Source: G963678445 sp963678445 (GTDB taxonomy: Bacteria; Hydrogenedentota; Hydrogenedentia; Hydrogenedentales; G963678445). From it: a stretch of DNA of 64,000 nucleotides. The translations under genes and the position numbers were made by a program. Positions within the stretch are counted from its first letter, which is position 1; each line of letters opens with the position of its first letter. Of this stretch, positions 19,301-26,382 are shown piece by piece. Below the pieces are notes generated by a model. The model did no database searches and was not told the DNA's origin. It saw only the letters and a list, made by a program, of their open reading frames with translations. The stretch lies in contig OY782877.1 in NCBI GenBank assembly GCA_963678445.1, positions 1,240,001 to 1,304,000 on the forward strand, written 5' to 3'.

Positions 19301-19410
19301 GGACGCAATTATCTTCTCTATTACCCTGTTTAAGTGAACAGCTCGACACTTTTTGTTCTGAATTAGAAGCATTGCGCAAAAAAAGACTACCCCCCGCCGA
19401 AAAGATGTAA
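16342..19410 (+). CDS. GAF-type hybrid histidine kinase with receivers and HPt
   Basis: The true start is the ATG at 16342, which overlaps the upstream stop (ATGA); the open frame extends further upstream but inside the HDOD gene. The product has 1022 residues. A GAF-like sensor (about 20-180) is followed by a coiled coil (QNLQEMVDERTHALAQSNFQ). HisKA follows with His-239 in MSHEIRTPMNG, then HATPase with NLLGNAIKF, VSDTGIGIA and GGTGLGLAI. Next are a pseudo-receiver (about 475-600), a true receiver with Asp-682 in LIFMDVHMPEMDG, and a second receiver-like domain ending with LLDEEIPG (Asp retained). The C-terminal HPt has His-957 in FAHTLKGQAANFGA. This makes it a complete His-Asp-His relay in one chain. 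It is closely related to the kinase at 10323 from HisKA onward, indicating duplication. Output partners are probably the neighbouring HDOD or downstream regulators. Confidence 0.92.
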   Translation: MSHKDKGDRPLFETLSEDHVHTETNRWLLECLDTVASTGISLQTHASEAPSIPKVLALLDTALNRLMDFTTTGFAWFDDDGLECDLIYAHTQDAETVLRTELEAQIERDVFGWALSQDRPVVTTTTTSGKRTILGPMATHERYLGMFIGITDQAFIPDAALKLLSILLLNGVDTLENQRLYAALNAHSQNLQEMVDERTHALAQSNFQLERAIEKANQLAQEAATANQTKSQFLANMSHEIRTPMNGVMGMAELLLHTDLAEEQRNYANTILHSGSQLVSLLNDILDFSKIEADKLELEETPFDLEEVSTEVIQLLTLNAQSKGLDILFRYAPNTPRGVIGDPGRIRQILINLLGNAIKFTEKGHVFINIETAAPAGEDKEDGDGRVTFSIEVSDTGIGIAQDKLTHIFDVFAQADQSTTRRYGGTGLGLAICRRLVEKMGGAIHASSAPQQGSTFSFTLQLSVDTDAPPCLRRRPKGAPEKLLLVAQQGKRAELLDEMLTDWGFKACVRHSGREALAELMKALLDETPYPLAFIDEQVAGESVENICMAVRMSPELQSLKLIAMTRFSNTINSTNVSEIGITKLLRKPVFPQVLYDTLCEIYGEATEAEKGKEGALLHTLLNDASAEEARPCILVAEDNVVNQRVIQEMLKQLGCEVEIAANGRQALQRTQEAVYDLIFMDVHMPEMDGLSATLALREWEAKHFSPEDTARIVVAMTANAMKGDREMCLAAGMNDYLSKPIRRNDVATILKKYIPSFSLKACEHGNTRILVAENDDTQRETLCALLQRNLPTAQLRRAKTVVEAYTFIGSFVPTLILLDEEIPGIRAAELLHFCTTFSRYKDTQILVWRPCAHPAAPPPPPHDLIQYLRTLLQECKPKSQLELYSECPHESPAAAGASPAPQPLLCMKTALETTAGNLELLHSVAELTMQEAPKVFENLKEAVTDGDAAQARLFAHTLKGQAANFGAVELQQTAYHAEQAASKSQWTQLSSLLPCLSEQLDTFCSELEALRKKRLPPAEKM

Positions 19411-19480
19411 AAAAACTGTTAAATCCCACAAAAATGGTGTATACTGTAGGGCATGCATTACATTGAACGTGCTTGTCACG

Positions 19481-19551
19481 AAAGCGCTCCAGCGATCACA
19501 AGGTGGCCAAGGGCACACCCAGGAAATATGATCTTTGCCGTCCTTGGACAT
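19481..19551 (-). repeat. Dispersed intergenic hairpin repeat, long diverged copy
   Basis: On the minus strand it reads GTCCAAGGACGGCAAAGATC, ATATTTCCTGGGTGTGCCC, TTGGCCACCTTGTGATCG, CTGGAGCGC. It follows the long form at 8494 in length and order, though its terminal stem has degraded. It lies in the gap between the GAF kinase and the NtrB-type kinase. Confidence 0.5.
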
Positions 19552-19651
19552 AGTATTTTTTCGGTTTTCATGGTATAGCGTTTCAAAACCAAGTTGTTAA
19601 TGGCCCAAAAACTGCCAGAAAAAACGCAACGTTCGTCTCGGAGGGGGAAAA

Positions 19652-21064
19652 GTGCTCTATTCTATTCTACCCGATGGTGGCTCGCGTACAGACGCGGAGC
19701 AGGAAAACGTTTTTTCAACCTACCCCGATACGGACACTCTAAGTCCGGCTACTACCCGCCAAGACCATATCCTGGAAGAACTTGCAGCGTCCCTTATCGG
19801 CAACAATGTAGACGTCTCCGCCTTTCTGACCCAGATAGGACAATCGCTACTGCTGAACCGCGCCTTTTTTGTCCAATTGCATGGGGGCAGGGCGAATAGA
19901 GCGCGTAAAACCGAATGGTGCGATACCCAGACAGTGCCACTGACGCAAGAAGCGCTTACAAGCACCGCTTTTTCTGAAATACTGCGCCACTTGGAACTGC
20001 ATACTGAGATTTGCCTTGACGGGGCAACGAAACAGCAGCGTAACACCGAGTTGCATAACAATGTGTTGCAATGTTTCACAAGTCATTCTGTGTATATGGT
20101 GGCGCTTGCCGCACCCAATAAAAGCTTGCTGGGTCTGCTGGGAATTGCTGTAGACCATGCAAACCGGCGCTGGCAAGAGGATGAGTGTCGCTTCATTCGT
20201 ACCGTTGCGCACATGCTGGCGCAACACTTGGAAGGGGGCCGTATCGCGGAAGAGGCGCGCTTGCGGCAACGCCAACTGGTTCAAGCCGATAAAATGGCGT
20301 CCTTAGGCATTCTGGTCTCAGGGGTAGCCCATGAAATCAACAATCCAAACCTCTTTATCATGTCCAACGCCGATATACTGGCCGAAGTATGGCAAAATGT
20401 ACAGCCCCTGCTCGATACGCATTGCGAGGAGCAGGGAGACATCCCTATCGCAGGAACGTCTTACCTCGCATTGCGCACAGAAATCCCCGAATTATGCGCG
20501 GGAATTCTGGAAGGAGCTGAACACATCAAACGCATCGTGCAGGAACTGCGCGACTATGTACGGGAGTGCCCTGCCGAACTCAGCGAACCGGTGGACGTGA
20601 ACGCGGTGGTCAAGTCGGCCAATGTGCTGCTCAGCAGCATGATCAAAAAATCCACCACACAGTTTCATGTTCATGCACAGCCAAATATCCCTAAAATCCT
20701 GGGAAACTCCTCCCGTTTAGAGCAGGTTGTCATTAACTTGGTCCAGAATGCCTGCCAGGCGCTGCACAGCAAAGAAAGCGCCATCACCATTACAACACGT
20801 TATGAAACGATCGCGAATGTGGTCATTATCGAGGTCTGCGACGAGGGGATGGGGATCGTCGAAGATGCGCTTCCGCATATTACCGATCCCTTCTATACCA
20901 CCAAACGGGAATCCGGGGGCACTGGTTTGGGACTGTCTATCTCTTCCACGATCATAAATGAACACGAAGGCATGCTGGAATTTAATTCCGTTCCTGGGAA
21001 AGGCACCACCGCCCGTGTTATTCTACCAGTGCGCCACGACCACCCGGCGCATAAGGTGACTTGA
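19652..21064 (+). CDS. NtrB-type sensor histidine kinase with GAF domain
   Basis: The protein has 470 residues from a GTG at 19652 preceded by GGAGGG with a short spacer. Residues about 35-200 form a GAF-like domain (LIGNNVDVSAFLTQIGQSLL ... LLGLLGIAVDHANRRW). The HisKA motif is MASLGILVSGVAHEINNP with phospho-acceptor His-227. This is the NtrB/ZraS-style H box and differs from the hybrid kinases nearby. HATPase boxes are LVQNACQAL, CDEGMGI and SGGTGLGLSI. There is no receiver and no membrane helix. The stop overlaps the ATG of the next gene by one base (TGATG), so kinase and sigma-54 activator form a coupled pair. It should phosphorylate Asp-60 of that regulator. The signal sensed by the GAF domain is unknown. 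Confidence 0.92.
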   Translation: MLYSILPDGGSRTDAEQENVFSTYPDTDTLSPATTRQDHILEELAASLIGNNVDVSAFLTQIGQSLLLNRAFFVQLHGGRANRARKTEWCDTQTVPLTQEALTSTAFSEILRHLELHTEICLDGATKQQRNTELHNNVLQCFTSHSVYMVALAAPNKSLLGLLGIAVDHANRRWQEDECRFIRTVAHMLAQHLEGGRIAEEARLRQRQLVQADKMASLGILVSGVAHEINNPNLFIMSNADILAEVWQNVQPLLDTHCEEQGDIPIAGTSYLALRTEIPELCAGILEGAEHIKRIVQELRDYVRECPAELSEPVDVNAVVKSANVLLSSMIKKSTTQFHVHAQPNIPKILGNSSRLEQVVINLVQNACQALHSKESAITITTRYETIANVVIIEVCDEGMGIVEDALPHITDPFYTTKRESGGTGLGLSISSTIINEHEGMLEFNSVPGKGTTARVILPVRHDHPAHKVT

Positions 21065-22509
21065 TGGAAGTGGAAAAATACCCCATATACCCCGTCCTCA
21101 TTGTGGATGATGAGGCTCGTGCATTACAAAGTATTGCCACAACATTACAATTGGCGGGGGTCAACAACGTATTGCGTTGTCAGGAAAGCCGTGAAGCATC
21201 ACAAATCCTGGACACCCAGGAAATTGGGGTCGTGTTGCTCGATCTTTCTATGCCGCATCTCTCTGGTGATGAACTGCTGGCGCATATCGTAGAAACCCAT
21301 CCCGATGTACCCGTCATCATTGTTACCGGCGCTAATGAAGTAGAAACGGCCGTGCATTGTATGAGCCTTGGCGCTTTCGATTACATCGTGAAACCCCCTG
21401 AAAAACAACGATTACGTTCCAGCGTGAAACGCGCTATTGATTTCCGCGAACTACGCAGCGAATACACCTTGCTCAAAGAGCGCATGTTATCGCAAGAGTT
21501 ACGCACACCAGAGGCCTTTTCTGAAATCATCACGCAAGACCCCAAAATGCTATCGATCTTTCGCTATCTTGAAACGATCGCGCCCACCTCACGCCCTGTA
21601 CTCATTACAGGAGAAACTGGAGTGGGTAAAGAGCTGGTCGCACGCGCTATCCACCAGCTAAGTCAACGCAAGGGGGAATTTATCGCCATCAGCGTAGCAG
21701 GATTGGATGACAACCTCTTCTCGGACACGCTATTTGGGCATGTTAAAGGCGCGTATACCGGTGCCGACGAGGCCCGGGTAGGCTTGGTGGAACGCGCTGC
21801 ACAGGGTACGTTGTTCCTGGATGAGATTGGGGATCTGAGTGCTGCTTCGCAGGTAAAACTGCTGCGCCTGCTCCAGGAACGTGAATACTTCCCGCTGGGC
21901 GCTGATCGGGTAAAACGCTCCAGTGCGCGGGTGGTCGTTGCAACCCACCGCGACTTGGTAAAACAAGTGGAAGAAGATCAATTCCGCAAGGACTTATACT
22001 ATCGCCTACAGATCCACCAAACGCATTTGCCCCCCCTGCGGGACCGTTTAGGAGATTTACCTCTGTTGGTGGATGCCTTTCTGAACCAGGCAGCGCAGGC
22101 GTTGGAAAAGACAAGGCCGACCCCCCCTCGTGAACTGCTCGACCTCTTGTCGACCTATTCCTTCCCCGGAAACATCCGTGAACTGGAGGCCATGGTATTC
22201 GACGCTGTAGGACGACACAGCAGTAAAAAACTGTCTATGAATGCATTTCGGGATCATATCCAGAAGGGACGAAAAGAAAAACGACCGTCTTCCGGGATTC
22301 TTCAGGAAGAAGCCTTGCTTTCTTTTCAACGTGCGGAACCTTTTCCTACTCTGAAAGAAACTACCGAATTCCTGGTGCGTGAGGCATTAAAACGCGCCAA
22401 TAATAATCAAACCATTGCAGCACAACTGTTGGGAATCACCCCCTCGGCATTGAGTAAACGACTAAAACGTGCTCAGGACTCCCCTTTGCAGGAGTTAAAA
22501 AAGGCATGA
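21064..22509 (+). CDS. NtrC-family sigma-54-dependent response regulator
   Basis: The protein has 481 residues from ATG 21064 (an in-frame TTG lies one codon before). Receiver 8-125 has acceptor Asp-60 in VVLLDLSMP. The AAA+ activator domain at about 150-390 has Walker A GETGVGKE (183-190), the sigma-54 contact loop GAYTGA (229-234; F of GAFTGA replaced by Y), Walker B FLDEIGDL and the R-finger region RKDLYYRL. A Fis-type helix-turn-helix ends the protein (NNQTIAAQLLGITPSALSKRL). It opens sigma-54 promoters when phosphorylated by the kinase encoded just upstream. The nearest target is visible: a consensus -24/-12 promoter at 22784 upstream of cheB, with a palindrome/direct repeat at 22633-22673 at the usual enhancer distance. 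Y for F in GAFTGA is a tolerated natural variant in some family members. Confidence 0.95.
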   Translation: MEVEKYPIYPVLIVDDEARALQSIATTLQLAGVNNVLRCQESREASQILDTQEIGVVLLDLSMPHLSGDELLAHIVETHPDVPVIIVTGANEVETAVHCMSLGAFDYIVKPPEKQRLRSSVKRAIDFRELRSEYTLLKERMLSQELRTPEAFSEIITQDPKMLSIFRYLETIAPTSRPVLITGETGVGKELVARAIHQLSQRKGEFIAISVAGLDDNLFSDTLFGHVKGAYTGADEARVGLVERAAQGTLFLDEIGDLSAASQVKLLRLLQEREYFPLGADRVKRSSARVVVATHRDLVKQVEEDQFRKDLYYRLQIHQTHLPPLRDRLGDLPLLVDAFLNQAAQALEKTRPTPPRELLDLLSTYSFPGNIRELEAMVFDAVGRHSSKKLSMNAFRDHIQKGRKEKRPSSGILQEEALLSFQRAEPFPTLKETTEFLVREALKRANNNQTIAAQLLGITPSALSKRLKRAQDSPLQELKKA

Positions 22510-22632
22510 AATATGTCCTTTTTATTGACTTTTGTCCTATTGACGCAATATATTTGTAAATAATAACTTACAACCTTTTTTCACCGAAAGGCAGGACATT
22601 TTTCACACCATTACAATCGCACTATACAAGAA

Positions 22633-22673
22633 TTTGAGAAACAAAACGTTTCGCAAATAACGGGTTTCGCAAA
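22633..22673 (+). promoter_or_regulatory. Candidate enhancer site for the NtrC-type activator
   Basis: TTTGAGAAAC and GTTTCGCAAA form a 9/10 inverted repeat around AAAAC, and GTTTCGCAAA recurs exactly at 22664. The site is centred about 130 bp upstream of the -24 element, a typical position for upstream activating sequences. Binding by the neighbouring regulator is inferred. Confidence 0.55.
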
Positions 22674-22783
22674 AATTTTAAAGTACTTCAATGCACGCTG
22701 GCACTCGTATTACCGTCCTGCGCTTTAGAAAGCGGCACAACGTGATGGGTTTACCGTCTCCCTATCGTTTTTGGGCGTTAAAC

Positions 22784-22799
22784 TGGCACGTAGCTTGCT
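22784..22799 (+). promoter_or_regulatory. Sigma-54 (-24/-12) promoter of the cheB operon
   Basis: TGGCACGTAGCTTGCT matches the sigma-54 consensus TGGCACG-N4-TTGCW at every fixed position. Transcription would start near 22809, about 108 nt before the cheB start, and read into cheB-cheR-cheY-HDOD. Confidence 0.85.
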
Positions 22800-22916
22800 C
22801 TTCTCCTTGCAAGCAACGGCGATGGTATAATGAAGGCGTTGTGTGGACGGAGAAAATGCTGAGGAACGATACTCAACGCGCTTTGCGTGTAGAGCTAAGG
22901 CTAAAAGAAGGAATCT

Positions 22917-24068
22917 ATGGCAGAGCAGGATCTGAATATACTGATTGTAGATGACACCGTAATGTATCGACGGGTGCTAACAGACGTAGTCGGCCATATT
23001 GAGGGGGCTACGGTATGCGGCACTGCACCGAATGGTAAGGTGGCATTGGCGAAGATGAAACAGACCCCTGTGGATGTGGTGTTTTTGGATGTAGAGATGC
23101 CGGTGATGGATGGATTGGAAACGTTGGAAAAGATTCGCGAAGAGTATCCGGAAGTGGGTGTGATAATGGTGAGTGGCGCCAACCGCAGTTCGGCGGATAT
23201 TACCCTGACAGCGCTACAAAAAGGCGCGCTGGATTTTGTGCCTAAGCCTGAGGGAGGAAACATCGAACAAAGCCGTGCGGAATTGGTAGAACAATTGCGC
23301 AACCTTATTCTGATGTTTTCCACCCGACGCCGTTTGCGCCCCGCACAACGTGGTGGAGAGGTCCCGGTCGCTGGGAAACCTACGCCTGCCGCCGTCGCAA
23401 AGCCTAAAGAAGTAAAGGCGCCTCCTGCGGCGCCCGCGCATCGCGCAGGGCCACTTCCAACGCAGATTAACGTGGTAGCGATTGGGGTGTCAACGGGAGG
23501 CCCTAAGGCTCTGGCCGAGGTGGTACCACTGCTACCGGCCAATCTGGGAGTTCCTGTACTCATTGTGCAGCATATGCCGCCGGTCTTTACAAAGTCCCTG
23601 GCGGATAGTTTGGATAAGAAGTCACCCCTGCCGGTCTGTGAGGCGGTGGAGGGAGAATCTATTGAAGCCAACAAGGTGTATATTGCGCCCGGTGGGCGGC
23701 ATATGGTGGTGAGGAAAGAATTGGATAGCGCTTCGAAGGAGGCGCTGTTTTGTATCGGATTAAACGATAATCCGCCGGAGAACAGTTGTCGTCCTGCGGT
23801 GGATGTTTTATTTCGTTCGGTTTCAGCACATTATGGCAATAATGTGCTATCTGTAATCATGACGGGAATGGGTAACGATGGTCGGGAAGGTGTCCGTGCT
23901 ATGAAACGGAGGGGATGCATCTGCCTGACGCAAAGTGAAGATACCTGTGTCATATATGGCATGCCAATGGCGGTAGATGACGCGGGCTTGTCCGATGCAA
24001 GCATCCCGCTTCACCAACTGGCTGAACGTATTGGCAGCATAACAAGGAGTCCTGCGTGTCTGCAATGA
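22917..24068 (+). CDS. cheB: CheB protein-glutamate methylesterase/response regulator
   Basis: The protein has 383 residues. The start ATG follows AAGGAATCT. The receiver domain (1-125) has acceptor Asp-58 in VVFLDVEMPVMDG and Lys in FVPKPEG. A Pro/Ala-rich linker (about 140-180) precedes the methylesterase domain. Its catalytic triad is visible: Ser-192 in GVSTGGPKAL, His-219 in IVQHMPP and Asp-321 in TGMGNDGREG. CheB removes methyl groups (or deamidates Gln) on chemoreceptors when phosphorylated, providing adaptation. It is first in an operon with cheR (overlap of 13 nt), a CheY-like protein and an HDOD protein, under a sigma-54 promoter. No receptor, CheA or CheW gene lies in this window, so the receptor array must be encoded elsewhere or the module serves a non-flagellar pathway. 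Confidence 0.95.
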   Translation: MAEQDLNILIVDDTVMYRRVLTDVVGHIEGATVCGTAPNGKVALAKMKQTPVDVVFLDVEMPVMDGLETLEKIREEYPEVGVIMVSGANRSSADITLTALQKGALDFVPKPEGGNIEQSRAELVEQLRNLILMFSTRRRLRPAQRGGEVPVAGKPTPAAVAKPKEVKAPPAAPAHRAGPLPTQINVVAIGVSTGGPKALAEVVPLLPANLGVPVLIVQHMPPVFTKSLADSLDKKSPLPVCEAVEGESIEANKVYIAPGGRHMVVRKELDSASKEALFCIGLNDNPPENSCRPAVDVLFRSVSAHYGNNVLSVIMTGMGNDGREGVRAMKRRGCICLTQSEDTCVIYGMPMAVDDAGLSDASIPLHQLAERIGSITRSPACLQ

Positions 24069-24907
24069 CGGCGAATATATCAACAGAAGAATTTGATTTG
24101 CTGCGGAAGTACATTGAGGAACATTGCGGCATATCACTAGGAGATGAAAAGGCCTACCTGATCGAAACCCGGCTGATGAAGCTGATGGTGGAGAATGGGT
24201 GTGAGGACTTTAGTCAGTTCTATCAACTCGTTAAGAATAATCCACGAACGGATTTACGGGACAAGATCATTGATGCGATGACCACAAATGAAACGTTGTG
24301 GTTTCGCGATACGCATCCGTTCACTATACTGCGCGAAAAGCTGTTGCCAGAGCTCGGCACTGCAGTACGCCAGGGGAAATTACCCAAGGTGCGTATATGG
24401 TCGGCAGCCAGTTCTACCGGACAGGAACCGTATTCGATCGCAATGACAGTCCTTGAGTATTGTCGCTTAACACCCGGCATCCGCCCGGAACAGTTTGAGA
24501 TTATAGGTACGGATATCTCGCCCTCTGCATTGTTTATCGCCAATGCAGGGCGCTATGACCAAATCGCAATGAAGCGAGGTATGTCGGAGGAAATACGCAA
24601 TCGTTATTTCCAGCAATCGGGACCGGTGTGCACGTTGAATGACGATGTCAAAAAGATGGTCTCCTTTAAACGCTTTAATTTGCAAAACAGCCCCTCTGCG
24701 CTGGGGCGCTTCAATATCATCTTTTTGCGCTACGTCGCTATTTATTTTTCAGAAGACTTAAAACGAAAAATTTTTTATAACTTGGCCCGCGCATTACACC
24801 CCCAGGGGCACCTTTTTGTAGGGGCTGTAGAATCGTTGCGCGGATTTAGCGAAGAGTTTGACATCCAATCCCATGGGGGTGGAAGTTACTACAAATGCCG
24901 TCTTTGA
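24056..24907 (+). CDS. cheR: CheR-type chemoreceptor methyltransferase
   Basis: The protein has 283 residues. The start is GTG 24056, chosen because AAGGAG lies 6 nt upstream; ATG at 24065 is a weaker alternative. The N-terminal helical domain (about 10-75) is followed by the diagnostic TTNETLWFRD. The SAM-binding domain has WSAASSTGQEPYSIAM, then IIGTDISPSAL and the loop region FKRFNL. The motif usually seen as RNVLIYF is LRYVAIYFS here, with the Asn replaced by Tyr. It methylates receptor glutamates using S-adenosylmethionine and opposes CheB. It overlaps the 3' end of cheB and is followed 15 nt later by a CheY-like gene. Confidence 0.94.
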   Translation: MSAMTANISTEEFDLLRKYIEEHCGISLGDEKAYLIETRLMKLMVENGCEDFSQFYQLVKNNPRTDLRDKIIDAMTTNETLWFRDTHPFTILREKLLPELGTAVRQGKLPKVRIWSAASSTGQEPYSIAMTVLEYCRLTPGIRPEQFEIIGTDISPSALFIANAGRYDQIAMKRGMSEEIRNRYFQQSGPVCTLNDDVKKMVSFKRFNLQNSPSALGRFNIIFLRYVAIYFSEDLKRKIFYNLARALHPQGHLFVGAVESLRGFSEEFDIQSHGGGSYYKCRL

Positions 24908-24922
24908 GGAGAGACCAATATC

Positions 24923-25306
24923 ATGGGAAAAATCCTATCCGTAGATGATTCCAAACTGATGCGTACCGTTATCCGCGGGGCAGCGGAAGCGTTGGGCTAT
25001 GAATGCCTGGAAGCGGCGCATGGAAAAGAATGCATGGAGGTGTTGGAGCAGCATTATGAGGACATCTCTCTGATTCTTTTAGATGTGAACATGCCGGAAA
25101 TGGATGGTTTTGAAACGCTGGAAGCCGCCAAAGGGGATGAGCGCTTTCAACATATTCCGGTAATGATGGTGACAACGGAGAGTGAGCGCACCAACATTCT
25201 ACGTGCGATTCGGGGTGGTGCGGTGAACTATGTATGCAAGCCCTTTACACAGGAAGAACTGACAACCAAAATGGTGGAAAGCCTGGGCCAGGGATTGGGG
25301 TTTTAG
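24923..25306 (+). CDS. CheY-like single-domain response regulator
   Basis: The protein has 127 residues and is a stand-alone receiver. The acid pocket is in ILSVDDSKLM (Asp-8/9), acceptor Asp-54 is in LILLDVNMPEMDG, the switch Thr is in MMVTTESER, and Lys is in YVCKPFT. Because it has no output domain it should act by diffusing to a partner, as CheY does, or as a phosphate sink. It stands after cheR and 3 nt before an HDOD gene, so the HDOD protein is the most obvious downstream partner in the operon (inference). I leave out a cheY symbol because flagellar function is not shown. Confidence 0.93.
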   Translation: MGKILSVDDSKLMRTVIRGAAEALGYECLEAAHGKECMEVLEQHYEDISLILLDVNMPEMDGFETLEAAKGDERFQHIPVMMVTTESERTNILRAIRGGAVNYVCKPFTQEELTTKMVESLGQGLGF

Positions 25307-25309
25307 ATC

Positions 25310-26176
25310 ATGATCGATTTCCGGGATCGACTAGAAAAGAAGCTCGATACGATAGAGGATCTACCGGCGTTGCCGCCCATTGTGCTTGCCTTGGAACAGG
25401 CGTTGCAGGATGAAAAAACGGATGCAGAGGATATTGCCAATATTGTCAGCAAGGACCCCAGCTTAGCGGCCAAATTGTTAAAGCTCGTTAATTCTGCTGC
25501 GTTTGGTGGTGCCGCAGGGGAAATTTCGTCCATTTCGCAAGCCGTAGCCCGTTTAGGTTTCAAAGAAGTCAGTCGGCTGTTTACCGCTTTAGCCGTGATT
25601 CAGACATTTGACTCGGTTGCTTCACAGTTGGACCATAAACGATTCTGGCAACATTGCCTGACGGCAGGCTTCGCAACACGCGTCATTAAACGTTTTTGTA
25701 GCAGCGCATCACTTTACAGTGATGACGAGGCGTATCTGGCAGGCCTGCTGCATGATGTAGGCATCCTGGTGCTGGATCAAGTCTTCCCCAAGGCCTTTGC
25801 TCAAATCTGCGCCTTGGCAAAGGAAAAAGAGCTCCCCTATCCAGACGCAGAACATTTTATTCTCAAGTTGGACCATGGGGACATTGGGGGCATGCTACTA
25901 CGCCGCTGGAAGCTACCCGATCCTATCGTGGAAGCCGTCAGCCACCATCACCACCCTAGTGAGGCCGCCCCGGAACATCGTGTCCTGGCGCAAGCAGTAC
26001 ATTTGGCGGAATTCGTGTGCACTTGCCTAGGCATTGGCGATGCAGGCGATGGCTTTGCTAACGGCTTTAGTGAAAGCGCATGGCATGATTTAGGATTGTC
26101 CGTGGACGATATCCCGCGTATTATCGAGGCGGTAACCCAAGAGGCAGAACTCTCCTCGTCGGTATTATCGCTATAG
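25310..26176 (+). CDS. HDOD-domain protein, last gene of the cheB operon
   Basis: The protein has 288 residues, nearly all HDOD: LPALPPIVLALEQALQD, IVSKDPSLAAKLLKLVNSAA, SSISQAVARLGFKEVSRLF, GLLHDVGILVLDQ and AVSHHHHPSEA. Unlike the HDOD protein at 15083 it lacks the N-terminal GR-LIPKG module. The start ATG is only 3 nt after the CheY-like stop and lacks a good ribosome binding site, so it is probably translated by coupling. HDOD proteins often collect signals from receivers; placement directly after a stand-alone receiver supports that. A weak G/C hairpin (26186-26205) follows but has no T-run. Confidence 0.9.
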   Translation: MIDFRDRLEKKLDTIEDLPALPPIVLALEQALQDEKTDAEDIANIVSKDPSLAAKLLKLVNSAAFGGAAGEISSISQAVARLGFKEVSRLFTALAVIQTFDSVASQLDHKRFWQHCLTAGFATRVIKRFCSSASLYSDDEAYLAGLLHDVGILVLDQVFPKAFAQICALAKEKELPYPDAEHFILKLDHGDIGGMLLRRWKLPDPIVEAVSHHHHPSEAAPEHRVLAQAVHLAEFVCTCLGIGDAGDGFANGFSESAWHDLGLSVDDIPRIIEAVTQEAELSSSVLSL

Positions 26177-26382
26177 AAAAACGGGGCATCGCGGGGGGGC
26201 GATGTCTTGGGAACACATAGTCAAATCCAAAGGCTATCCTCTTTGGCAGGCATCCCCTTTGCCGTAAAAAGATATACTGCTCTCTCCTGCCCATCCAAAA
26301 ACGCAGCAGGAACGATCCTAGCCACCTGAACGCGACACACCCATTTTGCCTGCATCCATTGCCGCAGGGGCTTGTTTACGCC

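Larger units (their letters stand above)
22510..22916. other. Regulatory gap between the NtrC-type gene and cheB
   Basis: This gap has no gene. It holds a candidate enhancer (22633-22673), a consensus sigma-54 promoter (22784-22799) and a leader of about 110 nt before cheB. No clear terminator follows the NtrC-type gene. Confidence 0.7.

Noticed and set aside
22692..22706. Second sigma-54 site TGGCAC-N5-TTAC upstream of cheB
   Set aside because: It lacks the essential GC at -12; the perfect site at 22784 is far better.
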